NCBI RefSeq assembly: GCF_011492945.1
Contig: NZ_CP045119.1
Location: 1 to 64,000, forward strand
Source of the DNA: Rubrobacter tropicus
Lineage (GTDB): Bacteria; Actinomycetota; Rubrobacteria; Rubrobacterales; Rubrobacteraceae
Direction of reading: 5' to 3'
DNA: 64,000 nt
The notes beneath the pieces were generated by a model. The model ran no database searches and was not told where the DNA came from. It worked only from the letters and a program-made list of their open reading frames with translations. The translations under genes and the position numbers were made by a program. Shown piece after piece: positions 28,654-36,489 of the stretch; position 1 is the first letter of the stretch; each line of letters opens with the position of its first letter.

Positions 28654-29945
28654 GAGCCGTCACCCAGCCCCGCCTGCTCGCGGCGTCCGGCCCTCTCCGA
28701 GATAAGCAGCAGGAGGCCCGTGAGTATGAAGTTGCCGACGACCGAGGAGCCCCCGTAGGAGACGAAGGGCAGCGTGATGCCCGTCAGAGGTATGGCCTTC
28801 GTGACCCCGCCGACGATGACGAGCGTCTGGATGGCGAACATCGCCGTCAGGCCGAAGGCGAGGAGCTTCGAGGCGTCGTCCTCGGCCATCAGGGCTATCT
28901 TGATGCCGCGGTAGACGAAGACCAGGAAGGCGAGCAGCACGGCCGTTGCGCCGAGCAGGCCGAGTTCGCTTGCGACGGCAGAGAAGACGAAGTCGGTCTC
29001 GACCTCCGGGATCGTCTGGGCGAAGCCCGCGCCGAGCCCGGTGCCGAGCAGGCCGCCGTCGGCGATGTTGAAGATGCTCTGCAGGATCTGGAACCCGTCC
29101 GTGTCCGGGTAGGACCACGGGTCGAGCCAGGCCCGCACCCTGACCTTTACGTGGTCGAAGAGCAGGAACGCCAAGAAGGACCCGACGGAGAAGAGGACCG
29201 TGCCGAGCAGGACGTAGGCGATGCGGCCGGTCGCGGCGTAGAGCATCAGGAGCGGGACCGCGAAGAAGAGGAGGCTGCTCCCTAGGTCCTTCTCGAAGAC
29301 GAGCAGGCCGAGGGACGCGGCCCAGACCAGGGCGACGGGGCCGAAGTACTTGAGCGCCGGGATCTGGACGCCCAGGATCGTTCGGCTCGTCGCGGCCAAC
29401 AGGTCCCTCGTCTCGGCGAGGTAGCCGGCGAAGAAGATTATCAGGGCTATGCGGGCGAACTCGGAGGGCTGGAAGCCGACGGGACCGAGGCTCACCCACA
29501 GGCGGGCTCCGTTCACCTCGTACCCGAGGGGGGTGAACGTCGAGGCGATCAGGAGGACGGCGACGACGGCGAGCAGGTACTTGTAGTCGAAGAGGCGGTA
29601 GTAGTTGCGGAAAAACAGGACGAGCAGGAACATGGCGCCGGAGCCGATCAGGATCCAGACCGCCTGCGTGATCGCGAGCCCCGTCTTGTCCTCGACGTTG
29701 TACGTCAGGCGGAAGATCATGACGAGCCCGAGCCCCGTGAGCAGCGTAACGAGCGGCAAGAGCAGCACGTCCGAGTGCGGCAGCAGGAGCCTGACGCCGA
29801 GGTAGAGCGCGAAGAGGGTCCCGGCGTAGTAGGCGCCGTAGATCAGGGGCGGGCTGGCGGCGCCCTGGGCGAAGATGAGGGTCGCGAAGCCCAAAGTGGT
29901 GACGAGCAGGGCCAGGATCATGGGCGTGGTGGCGCGCTGGGTCAA
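28650..29945 (-). CDS. rodA: SEDS-family peptidoglycan glycosyltransferase (RodA/FtsW)
   Basis: 431 aa polytopic membrane protein with about 10 helices. It polymerises lipid II, working with the class B PBP encoded next. Seen: GARLWVSLGPVGFQPSEFAR (near residue 145) and the C-terminal TGITLPFVSYGGSSVVGNF signature (near 385-403), both characteristic of SEDS proteins. In Actinobacteria the cluster member is called RodA, by analogy; FtsW cannot be excluded by eye. The start lies 12 bp after the phosphatase stop. Confidence 0.9.
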   Translation of the reverse strand: MTQRATTPMILALLVTTLGFATLIFAQGAASPPLIYGAYYAGTLFALYLGVRLLLPHSDVLLLPLVTLLTGLGLVMIFRLTYNVEDKTGLAITQAVWILIGSGAMFLLVLFFRNYYRLFDYKYLLAVVAVLLIASTFTPLGYEVNGARLWVSLGPVGFQPSEFARIALIIFFAGYLAETRDLLAATSRTILGVQIPALKYFGPVALVWAASLGLLVFEKDLGSSLLFFAVPLLMLYAATGRIAYVLLGTVLFSVGSFLAFLLFDHVKVRVRAWLDPWSYPDTDGFQILQSIFNIADGGLLGTGLGAGFAQTIPEVETDFVFSAVASELGLLGATAVLLAFLVFVYRGIKIALMAEDDASKLLAFGLTAMFAIQTLVIVGGVTKAIPLTGITLPFVSYGGSSVVGNFILTGLLLLISERAGRREQAGLGDGS

Positions 29946-29957
29946 GGGAGGATCAAC

Positions 29958-31190
29958 CTACTCGCCCATGTCCGCGAGAACCTTCTCGGCCTCGTCTCTG
30001 GTGTAGAGCTTGTGGGTCTCTATGGGCTCTTCGTAGGGCTCCTTGATCTCGGCCTCCGAGAGCCCCGGCCTCTGCCACTCCCGGTTGAGCTCGACCCCGA
30101 AGGGCGCGTACGGTATTCCCTGGTGGGCGACGACGTCCCCCTCCTCGAACGAGAAGTAGTACCGGCTCGAACCCCACAGGTACGCCGGCACGAGCGCGAC
30201 GATTACCACGAGGATGACTGCCAGCCCCCTCGTCAGGGCAGCCAGGAACCTCGCGAACCCGCCGGAGCGCCGCTTGCGCCTCTTCGGGGACCCGGAGCTC
30301 TTCTGCGCGCTTCTCGCGGGTGCTCCCGTGGACGAACGCCTTGCGCCCCTCTTCCCGCGGGCCCCCCTCGCGGCGCCCGTTTCGAGGACCGGCATCTCGC
30401 TTGTGCCACCCGCCGGGTCTCCCGCGGCCGCGGTGGCGCGCGGGACCCTCTCAGGCTCCTCGCGCTCCTTGACGTCGATAACGACGACGGTGATGTTGTC
30501 GTTGCCGCCTGCCTCGAGGGCCGCGGCGAGGAGGTTCTTCGCCGCCTTCTCTGGGTCTTCGGACGCTTCCGTAAGGATCTCCGCGACCCTGTTCTCCCGC
30601 ACCATGTCCGTGAGGCCGTCCGAGCAGAGCACGAACCGGTCCCCGGCCTCCACGGGGAGCGTGGCCGTGTCCACCTCCACCGCGTCCTCGGCCCCGAGGG
30701 CGCGGGTGATCAGGTTCTTCTGGGGATGCTCGGCCGCCTGGTCCCGCGTGAGGTCGCCGCTGCGGACGAGCTCGGCGACTAGGGAGTGGTCCTCTGTTAC
30801 GGGCCTGAGCTCCCCGCCGCGCACGAGGTAGGCCCTGGAGTCGCCGACGTGGGCCAGCTCGGCGACGGGCTCCCGGCGCGTCCCCCCGAAGCGGACGGCC
30901 ACGACCGTGGTCCCCATCCCCGACAGCCGCTCGTCGCCCCTGCCGGCCGCCAGGATGCGGCGATTCGCCTCCTCTATGGCCTGCCCGAACGGGTCGTTGG
31001 GGCCGAGGCCGCGGAGCACGTCTACGGCGATGGAGCTCGCCACCTCCCCGGCCTCGAAGCCGCCGACGCCGTCGGCCACGACGAAGAGCGTCTCGTCCTC
31101 GCCCTCGCCGACGAGGAGGGCGTCCTCGTTGTTCTGGCGCACCTTGCCCGGGTCGGTGACGCCGAAAGGCTGGAGTTCGAGGAGGGGCAA
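29958..31190 (-). CDS. pstP: PP2C-family Ser/Thr phosphatase
   Basis: 410 aa. The PP2C domain (about 1-240) has VADGVGGFEAGEVAS, GMGTTVVAV, HVGDSRAY and FVLCSDGLTD, giving the Asp metal ligands. A linker rich in Ala, Arg and Gly (about 245-315) leads to one transmembrane helix (about 320-340, LTRGLAVILVVIVALVPAYLW) and a short outer domain. It dephosphorylates the kinases and FHA proteins of this operon. It sits 3-4 nt downstream of fhaB. Confidence 0.93.
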   Translation of the reverse strand: MPLLELQPFGVTDPGKVRQNNEDALLVGEGEDETLFVVADGVGGFEAGEVASSIAVDVLRGLGPNDPFGQAIEEANRRILAAGRGDERLSGMGTTVVAVRFGGTRREPVAELAHVGDSRAYLVRGGELRPVTEDHSLVAELVRSGDLTRDQAAEHPQKNLITRALGAEDAVEVDTATLPVEAGDRFVLCSDGLTDMVRENRVAEILTEASEDPEKAAKNLLAAALEAGGNDNITVVVIDVKEREEPERVPRATAAAGDPAGGTSEMPVLETGAARGARGKRGARRSSTGAPARSAQKSSGSPKRRKRRSGGFARFLAALTRGLAVILVVIVALVPAYLWGSSRYYFSFEEGDVVAHQGIPYAPFGVELNREWQRPGLSEAEIKEPYEEPIETHKLYTRDEAEKVLADMGE

Positions 31191-31193
31191 GGC

Positions 31194-31697
31194 CTACTCC
31201 TCGTACCGGAAGGTGGTCGAGCCGATGCGGACGTTGTCCCCGTTCCTGACCGGCGTGGCGCCGACGGTCTTGCTGCCGTTGACGAAGGTCCCGTTCGTGG
31301 AGCCGAGGTCCTCCACGTACAAGAGGCCGCCGTGGCGGGTGAGCTTGGCGTGCCTCCCGGAGGCGTAGTCGTCGCTCTTGAGGACCACGTCGCTCGCCGA
31401 GGAGCGGCCCACGCTCGTCTCGCCGTCGCGCAGCTCGAAGCGCGTCTGGGGGGCCAGGATGTCCGACTCTTCCACGACGAACTCGGGCGTCCCCGTGGGA
31501 CGCGGGGCGTATGCCCTCTGCCCGTTGCCCTGGGGACCCGGGCGCCTCCCCGACCCACGACCGGGCACGTATGGTTCGTCGTCCGGCACCTTGCGGAGGT
31601 CTCCTATCCCGCGGCGCATCACGGCGTAGATAAAGGCGAAGAGCAAGAGCAAGAGCAGCGCCTTGGCCGCCAGGAGCGGCACCTGCAGCTCGAGCAT
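31194..31697 (-). CDS. fhaB: FHA-domain protein with N-terminal membrane anchor (FhaB-like)
   Basis: 167 aa from ATG 31697. A signal-anchor helix at residues about 6-28 (VPLLAAKALLLLLLFAFIYA) is followed by a basic/proline linker and a C-terminal FHA domain. This carries GETSVGRSSASDVVLKSDDY, HAKL, DLGSTNGTFVNG and GDNVRIG, the phosphothreonine-binding signatures. FhaB recruits cell-wall machinery through a phosphothreonine. The longer upstream frame (to 31757) would overlap fhaA, so the internal ATG is preferred. Confidence 0.9.
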   Translation of the reverse strand: MLELQVPLLAAKALLLLLLFAFIYAVMRRGIGDLRKVPDDEPYVPGRGSGRRPGPQGNGQRAYAPRPTGTPEFVVEESDILAPQTRFELRDGETSVGRSSASDVVLKSDDYASGRHAKLTRHGGLLYVEDLGSTNGTFVNGSKTVGATPVRNGDNVRIGSTTFRYEE

Positions 31698-31701
31698 AAG
31701 A

Positions 31702-32544
31702 CTAGCGTCCCCTGCTCGGCGAGGGCCTCCCGCCCCGCGGGGTCCCGCCCGGGACATCTATGCGGCGCACGAATCGGGCCGCCGACTGTCCGAAAGTCAG
31801 CTCGTCCCCGCCCTCTATGCGCTCCCGGTCTATCGGGGCGCCGTCGAGCAGGGTGCCGTTCGTGGAGCCGAGATCTTCTACGACGAAGCCGTTGTCGGCG
31901 CGCGAGATCCTGGCGTGCCGCCTCGACACGTTCGGGTCGTTTACGGTGATGTCGTTCTCCTGCGAGCGACCGACCGTCCAGGGGCCGGAGCCTTCCAGCG
32001 GGTAGGCGCCGTCCTCGAGCACGATCTCGACGGTCTCCCGCGCCAGCCCGTGCCGCTCGGCCTCTTCGGCCGAGATCGCGGCCGTGCCCTGGTCCCCGCC
32101 CGTCGTCTCCTCGGTCTTGAAGATGCGGGTCTGGCCCGAGGTGTCCTGCGGGGCGCCCTTCTCCCGCGGCCCGTCCCCGCCCGTCAGCTTGGCCGTGACG
32201 CCGAACTCCCCGAATCGGAGCGTCTCCTCGGTCTCGAAGCGGATACGGGGCGGGGTCATCAGGTGGTAGTTCTTGTTCTCGGCGTGGGTGGAGGCGTACT
32301 GGATCAGCTCGTCCTTCAACGAGTCCTGGTAGGCCTGGATGGACTCCGAGTCCTCCTTGGAGAGGTGGACGGTGAAGTTGTTCGGGGCGTAGGTGCGGGA
32401 GATGGAGACCATGCGGCCCTCGTCCATCTGCTTGGTCAGGCCCTTGGCGATCTCGACCGGGTGTATCTGGCGCCTGAAGGCCCGCCCGAAGACGCCTTCT
32501 ACCAGGGACTCCATCCTCTTCTCGATGCCCTTGAGGAAACCCAC
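31702..32544 (-). CDS. fhaA: FHA-domain protein with DUF3662 (FhaA-like)
   Basis: 280 aa. The N-terminal DUF3662 domain (about 1-120) starts MGFLKGIEKRMESLVEGVFG and contains QIHPVEIAKGLTKQMDEG. A short acidic linker follows, then an FHA domain (about 185-265) with WTVGRSQENDITVNDPNVSR, HARI and DLGSTNGTLLDG. In mycobacteria FhaA regulates MviN/Wag31 and peptidoglycan export; the same role is inferred. No membrane segment. It sits between the upstream kinase (6-bp gap) and fhaB (4-bp gap). Confidence 0.93.
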   Translation of the reverse strand: MGFLKGIEKRMESLVEGVFGRAFRRQIHPVEIAKGLTKQMDEGRMVSISRTYAPNNFTVHLSKEDSESIQAYQDSLKDELIQYASTHAENKNYHLMTPPRIRFETEETLRFGEFGVTAKLTGGDGPREKGAPQDTSGQTRIFKTEETTGGDQGTAAISAEEAERHGLARETVEIVLEDGAYPLEGSGPWTVGRSQENDITVNDPNVSRRHARISRADNGFVVEDLGSTNGTLLDGAPIDRERIEGGDELTFGQSAARFVRRIDVPGGTPRGGRPSPSRGR

Positions 32545-32550
32545 CGAAAC

Positions 32551-34143
32551 CTACCCTCTCGTCCTCGCCACGAGATACCTTAACACCCCGTATATTATAG
32601 CCGCGAGCGCAAGGGAAGTCAGAGCCTCGGGCAACGCGTCCTGGGACCTCTCGGAGACCAGCAGCGCGTACCCTACCACGCCCCCGCCAACGGCGGCGAC
32701 GAGCCCCGCCACCCACCCCCCCCACCACTCCGCCAGCGAGACAACGAGCGCCATCCCAACCCACAGGAGTACGAAGAAAGGCAGCCTCGGGAAGTCGGCC
32801 AGGATCAGACCGGCCCGCACCCACAAGTCCTCCAGCCCGAGCCGCAGCGGCACCGTAAAGAACTTCGCCCCGATGTAGGGCAACTCCGCGAAAGGACCCA
32901 TGTCCCTGACCGTCAACTCGTAGCAGATCATGCTAAAAGCCCCCGCCGCCGCCGAGAGACCCGCGCCGACGGGACGCATGAGCGCCCCGAAGAGGAGCGG
33001 TAGCCCCGCCCCGAGGCCCGCGGAAAGGGTGACGAGCACGGCGAGCGCCGGGCCGAGCGGAAGCTTTCTGACGTCCGCGCTCGCGGAGCCCGCGCCCCCG
33101 ACCCAGAGGCCGCCTAGCACCGGGGCGAGGATCGTGAGCCCCAGGCTCGCGCTGCTCTGCAGGAGGGCCACGAACAGCGCGACTATGACGGCCAGGGCGC
33201 CGAGGCGCGGGAGCAGGTAGGCGAGCACGCCGAGGCCCGCGGCGACGCCTATAGCCTGCGCCCCCTCCACCAGCGGCGCCCCGAGCATGTACCCGAGCCA
33301 GCCGGCCGTGATCCCGTTGATCACCCGCAAGGCCCCGTCTTTGGCGCCAGCGGAGATCCTGTCAACGGTCTTCTCCCTCCCCGCCGAGGAGAGACCACCG
33401 GCGACGGGCGCCCGCCTGCCGGTAAGTAGCTTCAGGGCGGCCCAGGCGCTCTGCGGGCGGTGGGCCGGGTTCGGGGAGGTCGCCCGGTCCACGAACTCCT
33501 TGAGCCGCCGCGGCGGCTCGTGCGGCTGGCGGGCGAGCAGGGTCCTTGCGGTCGCGCCGACGGCGTAGATGTCGGTGAGCGCCGTCGGGTCCGCGCCGTC
33601 GAGGATCTCGGGCGCTATGTAGCCCGGCGTGCCGACGGCGAAGCCTACCCTCGTGAGCCGCGTGTCCCCGGCCCTGAAGGCCACCCCGAAGTCGGTGAGC
33701 TTCACGCGGCCCCGGTCGTCCACGAGGGCGTTCTGGGGCTTTATGTCGCGGTGGATGATGCCCTCGCCGTGGGCGTAGACCAGGGCTTCGAGTATCTGGG
33801 TGAGGGCGTCCGTGAGCTCCCGTGAGTCGTAGGCGCGCGCCGCCTCGTCGAGCGGGAGGCCCGCGACGTACTCCGTCACGAGGAAGACCTCGTGGTCCCC
33901 TGGGATGACTTCCAGGGTACGGACGATGTTCTTGTGTTTGAGGCCCTCGGCGATCTGGCCCTCCCGGAGGGCTCGGGAGCGTTCGCCGGCGTTGTAGACG
34001 GGGATCACCTTTACGGCCACGTCCCGGTTTCTTCCCATGCCGGAGAGTGTCCTGGCCCTCCAGACGGTCGCGAAACCGCCGCGCCCGATCATCTCCGACA
34101 GCGCGTAACGTCCCTGTCCCTCGATGTAACGGGTCTCGGTCAC
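32551..34143 (-). CDS. Ser/Thr protein kinase with a polytopic membrane domain (PknA position)
   Basis: 530 aa. The kinase domain (about 10-255) keeps GRGGFATVWRAR, VAVKVIP, HRDIKPQNAL and DFGVAF. The rest (about 285-525) is not a PASTA-type tail but a membrane region of about nine hydrophobic helices with short loops. It ends near LALAAIIYGVLRYLVARTRG. First gene of the phospho-signalling/wall operon, preceding fhaA by 6 bp. The -10-like TACAAT (34152-34157) ends 8 nt before the GTG with no ribosome-binding site, giving a probable leaderless operon transcript. A kinase with a large polytopic tail is unusual here; the tail may be a sensor or carry a separate function. Confidence 0.88.
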   Translation of the reverse strand: MTETRYIEGQGRYALSEMIGRGGFATVWRARTLSGMGRNRDVAVKVIPVYNAGERSRALREGQIAEGLKHKNIVRTLEVIPGDHEVFLVTEYVAGLPLDEAARAYDSRELTDALTQILEALVYAHGEGIIHRDIKPQNALVDDRGRVKLTDFGVAFRAGDTRLTRVGFAVGTPGYIAPEILDGADPTALTDIYAVGATARTLLARQPHEPPRRLKEFVDRATSPNPAHRPQSAWAALKLLTGRRAPVAGGLSSAGREKTVDRISAGAKDGALRVINGITAGWLGYMLGAPLVEGAQAIGVAAGLGVLAYLLPRLGALAVIVALFVALLQSSASLGLTILAPVLGGLWVGGAGSASADVRKLPLGPALAVLVTLSAGLGAGLPLLFGALMRPVGAGLSAAAGAFSMICYELTVRDMGPFAELPYIGAKFFTVPLRLGLEDLWVRAGLILADFPRLPFFVLLWVGMALVVSLAEWWGGWVAGLVAAVGGGVVGYALLVSERSQDALPEALTSLALAAIIYGVLRYLVARTRG

Positions 34144-34151
34144 GCAAGCGC

Positions 34152-34157
34152 ATTGTA
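34152..34157 (-). promoter_or_regulatory. -10 element of the kinase/wall operon
   Basis: TACAAT on the minus strand, 8 nt before the GTG at 34143. It is the only -10-like hexamer close to the start, and predicts a transcript beginning within 3 nt of the start codon. Confidence 0.5.
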
Positions 34158-34159
34158 TA

Positions 34160-34330
34160 TCAGGCTGCAGGCTTCAGGTATCAGGCTTCAGAAAGCGTGG
34201 ACCCGCGCTACCGGAAAAACTCTAATCCTACGCGTGGCGGGGTTCGGTCGCTGCGGGACGAGAGACGAACCGCACCCCCAAAGCCTCCGAAGGAGGCGAC
34301 CCGATGCCTGTAGCCTGAAACCTGTCGCCT
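34160..34330. repeat. TTCAGG heptamer arrays around a core related to 12.87 kb
   Basis: The forward array is at 34160-34191 (CAGGCTTCAGGTATCAGGCT); a reverse array is at 34304-34330 (GCCTGTAGCCTGAAACCTG). Between them, about 34232-34280 (CTACGCGTGGCGGGGTTCGG through CGAACCGCACCCC) recurs, with changes, at 12868-12921. The element lies between the kinase start and the tRNA-Leu promoter. Confidence 0.7.
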
Positions 34331-34379
34331 ATCCCTGGTACAATTCGCCGGGTTCAGGACGTGTCCCGAAAGGGTCTGC

Positions 34380-34466
34380 GGGCGAGTGGCGGAATTGGTA
34401 GACGCGCTAGGTTCAGGGTCTAGTGGCCGAAAGGCCGTGGGGGTTCGAGTCCCCCCTCGCCCACCA
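34380..34466 (+). tRNA. tRNA-Leu (anticodon CAG)
   Basis: An 87-nt class II tRNA. The acceptor GGGCGAG pairs with CTCGCCC. The D-arm includes GGCGGAATTGGTAGACGC. The anticodon stem CTAGG/TCTAG has loop TTCAGGG with anticodon CAG, reading CUG. The variable arm TGGCCGAAAGGCCGT forms a hairpin. The T-arm GGGGGTTCGAGTCCCCC is followed by discriminator A and encoded CCA. A -10-like TACAAT lies at 34339-34344. Confidence 0.97.
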
Positions 34467-34486
34467 AGTCTCTCCGAGGTGGTCAC

Positions 34487-35578
34487 ATAGAGCGTAGATC
34501 CCACAAGGCCGCCCCGAAGTCCCGCCGCAGGAGGCCTTCCGGAAGACCCGCGGCACGCTCCAGACGACCCCAGAACCGAACCAAAAAGCGCACGGGCAGG
34601 ACGCTTCCGGCCTGGATCACGCTTATCGGCTCCCTCTTTCTCCTGGCAATGGCGTTCGGCTTTATCTTTTTCGTGGCCCGCGGCTGCGTGGCGACCCAGG
34701 AATCGACCCAGGTCCGCAAGTACGTAACCAGCGCCGACAGCGTCCTCACCGATTCCTCGAACGCCGGCAGGGGAGAGTTGCAGGGCACCCTCACCAGCTC
34801 CGGGGGCGACCCCGGGATGGTAGACGAGGAGGCGCTGGCCGGGGTCGCGCACCAGTCCGACAGGTACTACACGCAGGCCCTGCAGAACGACGAGGTTCCG
34901 CCCGAGTTCGAGGACGCGCAGCCGTACCTGGTCTCGGCTTTAGGCGTCCGCAAGGAGGCGACGGAGAACCTGGCGAGCGCCGCCACCGGCAGCGGGTCTG
35001 GCTTCGGGGACGCCCTGGCCACGGCCGTCGAGGACTTCAGGACCAGCGACTCGATCATCGCCAACCACTACATCCCGGCCGTCCGGGAGTCGCTGGAGCA
35101 GGCCGGGCAGACCGGAGATGGCGGCTACCTCGAAGAGCCCCGCCCCTTCATGGACTACCGCGAGATCGGCTTCGACGCGGCCTCCTCCGCCTCCACCGGC
35201 CGCAGCGACCCGAGCGCCGTTCACGGCGTCCAGATAGACGCCGTCACCGTCGCCGGACGCCCGCTCGCCCCAGGCGCAAACGTCGTGCTCACGGGCGGCG
35301 ACGAGCCGACCTTCGCCGTAACCGTCGCCAACGGTGGCGAGGTCCCCGAGTCCGCGGTGGACGTCGAGGTCATCCTCAACACCGACGCCGAGCGCCAGTC
35401 CAAGAACGCGACCGTCGGGCGCATAGAGCCCAACGGGACGGCCACGGTAGAGATAGGCGGCTTCATCCCCGGCGCCCTGGACGAGACCGTCGAGACGACC
35501 GTCGAGGCCGGTCCGGTCAAGTACGAAAAGACAACGGACAACAATACCCTGCAAGGGTCGGTCACGTTTGGCTTGTAG
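34487..35578 (+). CDS. Membrane-anchored hypothetical protein, probable ATA start
   Basis: The frame is open from about 34442. The conventional start (ATG 34649) would cut into a hydrophobic helix. From ATA 34487, with GAGGTGG at 34476-34482, the protein has 363 aa: a very basic N-terminus (KSRRRRPSGRPAARSRRP), a membrane helix (LPAWITLIGSLFLLAMAFGF) and a mainly extracytoplasmic rest. About residues 240-360 (GANVVLTGGDEPTFAVTVAN) look like a CARDB/Ig-like beta domain. No other start codon with a ribosome-binding site occurs in frame. The AUA assignment is inference; a sequencing error is possible. It lies 20 bp after tRNA-Leu. Confidence 0.65.
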   Translation: MERRSHKAAPKSRRRRPSGRPAARSRRPQNRTKKRTGRTLPAWITLIGSLFLLAMAFGFIFFVARGCVATQESTQVRKYVTSADSVLTDSSNAGRGELQGTLTSSGGDPGMVDEEALAGVAHQSDRYYTQALQNDEVPPEFEDAQPYLVSALGVRKEATENLASAATGSGSGFGDALATAVEDFRTSDSIIANHYIPAVRESLEQAGQTGDGGYLEEPRPFMDYREIGFDAASSASTGRSDPSAVHGVQIDAVTVAGRPLAPGANVVLTGGDEPTFAVTVANGGEVPESAVDVEVILNTDAERQSKNATVGRIEPNGTATVEIGGFIPGALDETVETTVEAGPVKYEKTTDNNTLQGSVTFGL

Positions 35579-35590
35579 AGGGGAGACCGG

Positions 35591-35872
35591 TTGGTAACGG
35601 CGATAGTCCTCGTCACGACCGAGGGAGAGCGCGTCCAGGAGGCGGCCCAGGCGATGCTCGCCGTCGAGGGCGTAACGGAAGCATACTCCGTAACCGGCCC
35701 CTACGACCTCGTGGTCATGGTCCGCATCCCGGACTTCGAGAGCCTCGCCGACATAGTCCCCGAGAAGCTCGCCCAGGTCCCCGGCGTCGCCCGCACGGAG
35801 ACGATGGTCGCGTTCAGGGCGTACTCGAATTACGATCTGGACCGGGCGTGGAGCCTGGGGTTCGAGGAGTAA
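35591..35872 (+). CDS. Stand-alone Lrp/AsnC ligand-binding (RAM) domain protein
   Basis: 93 aa, TTG start with GAGGGG upstream. The whole protein is the effector-binding RAM fold of Lrp/AsnC regulators (EGVTEAYSVTGPYDLVVMVR in the middle). There is no helix-turn-helix. Stand-alone RAM proteins bind amino acids or serve as sensors for partner proteins; the ligand is unknown. It begins 12 nt after the preceding gene and is probably co-transcribed. Confidence 0.88.
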   Translation: MVTAIVLVTTEGERVQEAAQAMLAVEGVTEAYSVTGPYDLVVMVRIPDFESLADIVPEKLAQVPGVARTETMVAFRAYSNYDLDRAWSLGFEE

Positions 35873-35895
35873 GGTAACAGGCTTCAGGTTTCAGG

Positions 35896-36429
35896 ATGGT
35901 CGAGATCGAAACGGATAGGCTCCTGCTGCGCGGTTGGCGGGAGGAAGATATCGAGCCTTACGCGCGAATATGCGCGGACCCTGAGGTGATGCGCTTTATC
36001 GGTAGTGGCAAAACGCTCACCCGGGAGCAGAGCGGGGCGCAGATCTCGCGTTTCGTCCGGCACTGGGAGGAGCACGGCTTCGGGCTGTGGGCGGCGGAGG
36101 AGAAATCGAGCGGTTCTCTCTTGGGCTTCGTCGGCCTCGCCCATCTGGAGGATTGGACCGCTAGCGGGCACGATACCGAGGTGGGGTGGAGGCTGGATCG
36201 CGCCTACTGGGGACGGGGCTTCGCGACTGAAGGAGCGAAGGCCAGCGTGGACTACGGCTTTGAGAGATTCGGGTTAGCGACGATCATCAGCATCATCCAG
36301 CCCGGGAATACGACCTCCCGGCGTGTCGCGGAGAAAACCGGGCTTACCTTACGCGGCGAGACCCGTTGGCGGGGCATAGACGTAGTCTGGTACGCGATAG
36401 ACCGCAACGATCCGAGGCCAGAAAGCTGA
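35896..36429 (+). CDS. GNAT N-acetyltransferase (RimJ/RimL type)
   Basis: 177 aa. ETDRLLLRGWREEDIEPYA at the start is the typical opening of the RimJ/RimL-like type. WGRGFATEGAKASVDYGFE (about 112-130) is the acetyl-CoA-binding region with the R/Q-x-x-G-x-G/A core. TRRVAEKTGL-type NTTSRRVAEKTGL and the later WRGIDVVWYAI follow the family. It probably acetylates an amino group of a protein or small molecule; the target is unknown. A heptamer array lies immediately before its ATG and no clear ribosome-binding site is present, so expression may depend on that sequence. Confidence 0.88.
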   Translation: MVEIETDRLLLRGWREEDIEPYARICADPEVMRFIGSGKTLTREQSGAQISRFVRHWEEHGFGLWAAEEKSSGSLLGFVGLAHLEDWTASGHDTEVGWRLDRAYWGRGFATEGAKASVDYGFERFGLATIISIIQPGNTTSRRVAEKTGLTLRGETRWRGIDVVWYAIDRNDPRPES

Positions 36430-36489
36430 GAGCGAAGCCCGAAGGGCGCAGCGTGCTGACAGGCTGACTAGCTGAAACGCTGACTAGCT
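36424..36489. repeat. GCTGANN heptamer array
   Basis: Units GCTGAGA (36425), GCTGACA, GCTGACT, GCTGAAA, GCTGACT occur between about 36424 and 36489. They overlap the stop codon of the acetyltransferase gene at one end and the stop of the ligase at the other. Confidence 0.5.

Noticed and set aside
26770-28758. 662-codon plus-strand frame opposite pknB and pbpA
   Set aside because: Same antisense effect; kinase and transpeptidase motifs fix the minus strand.
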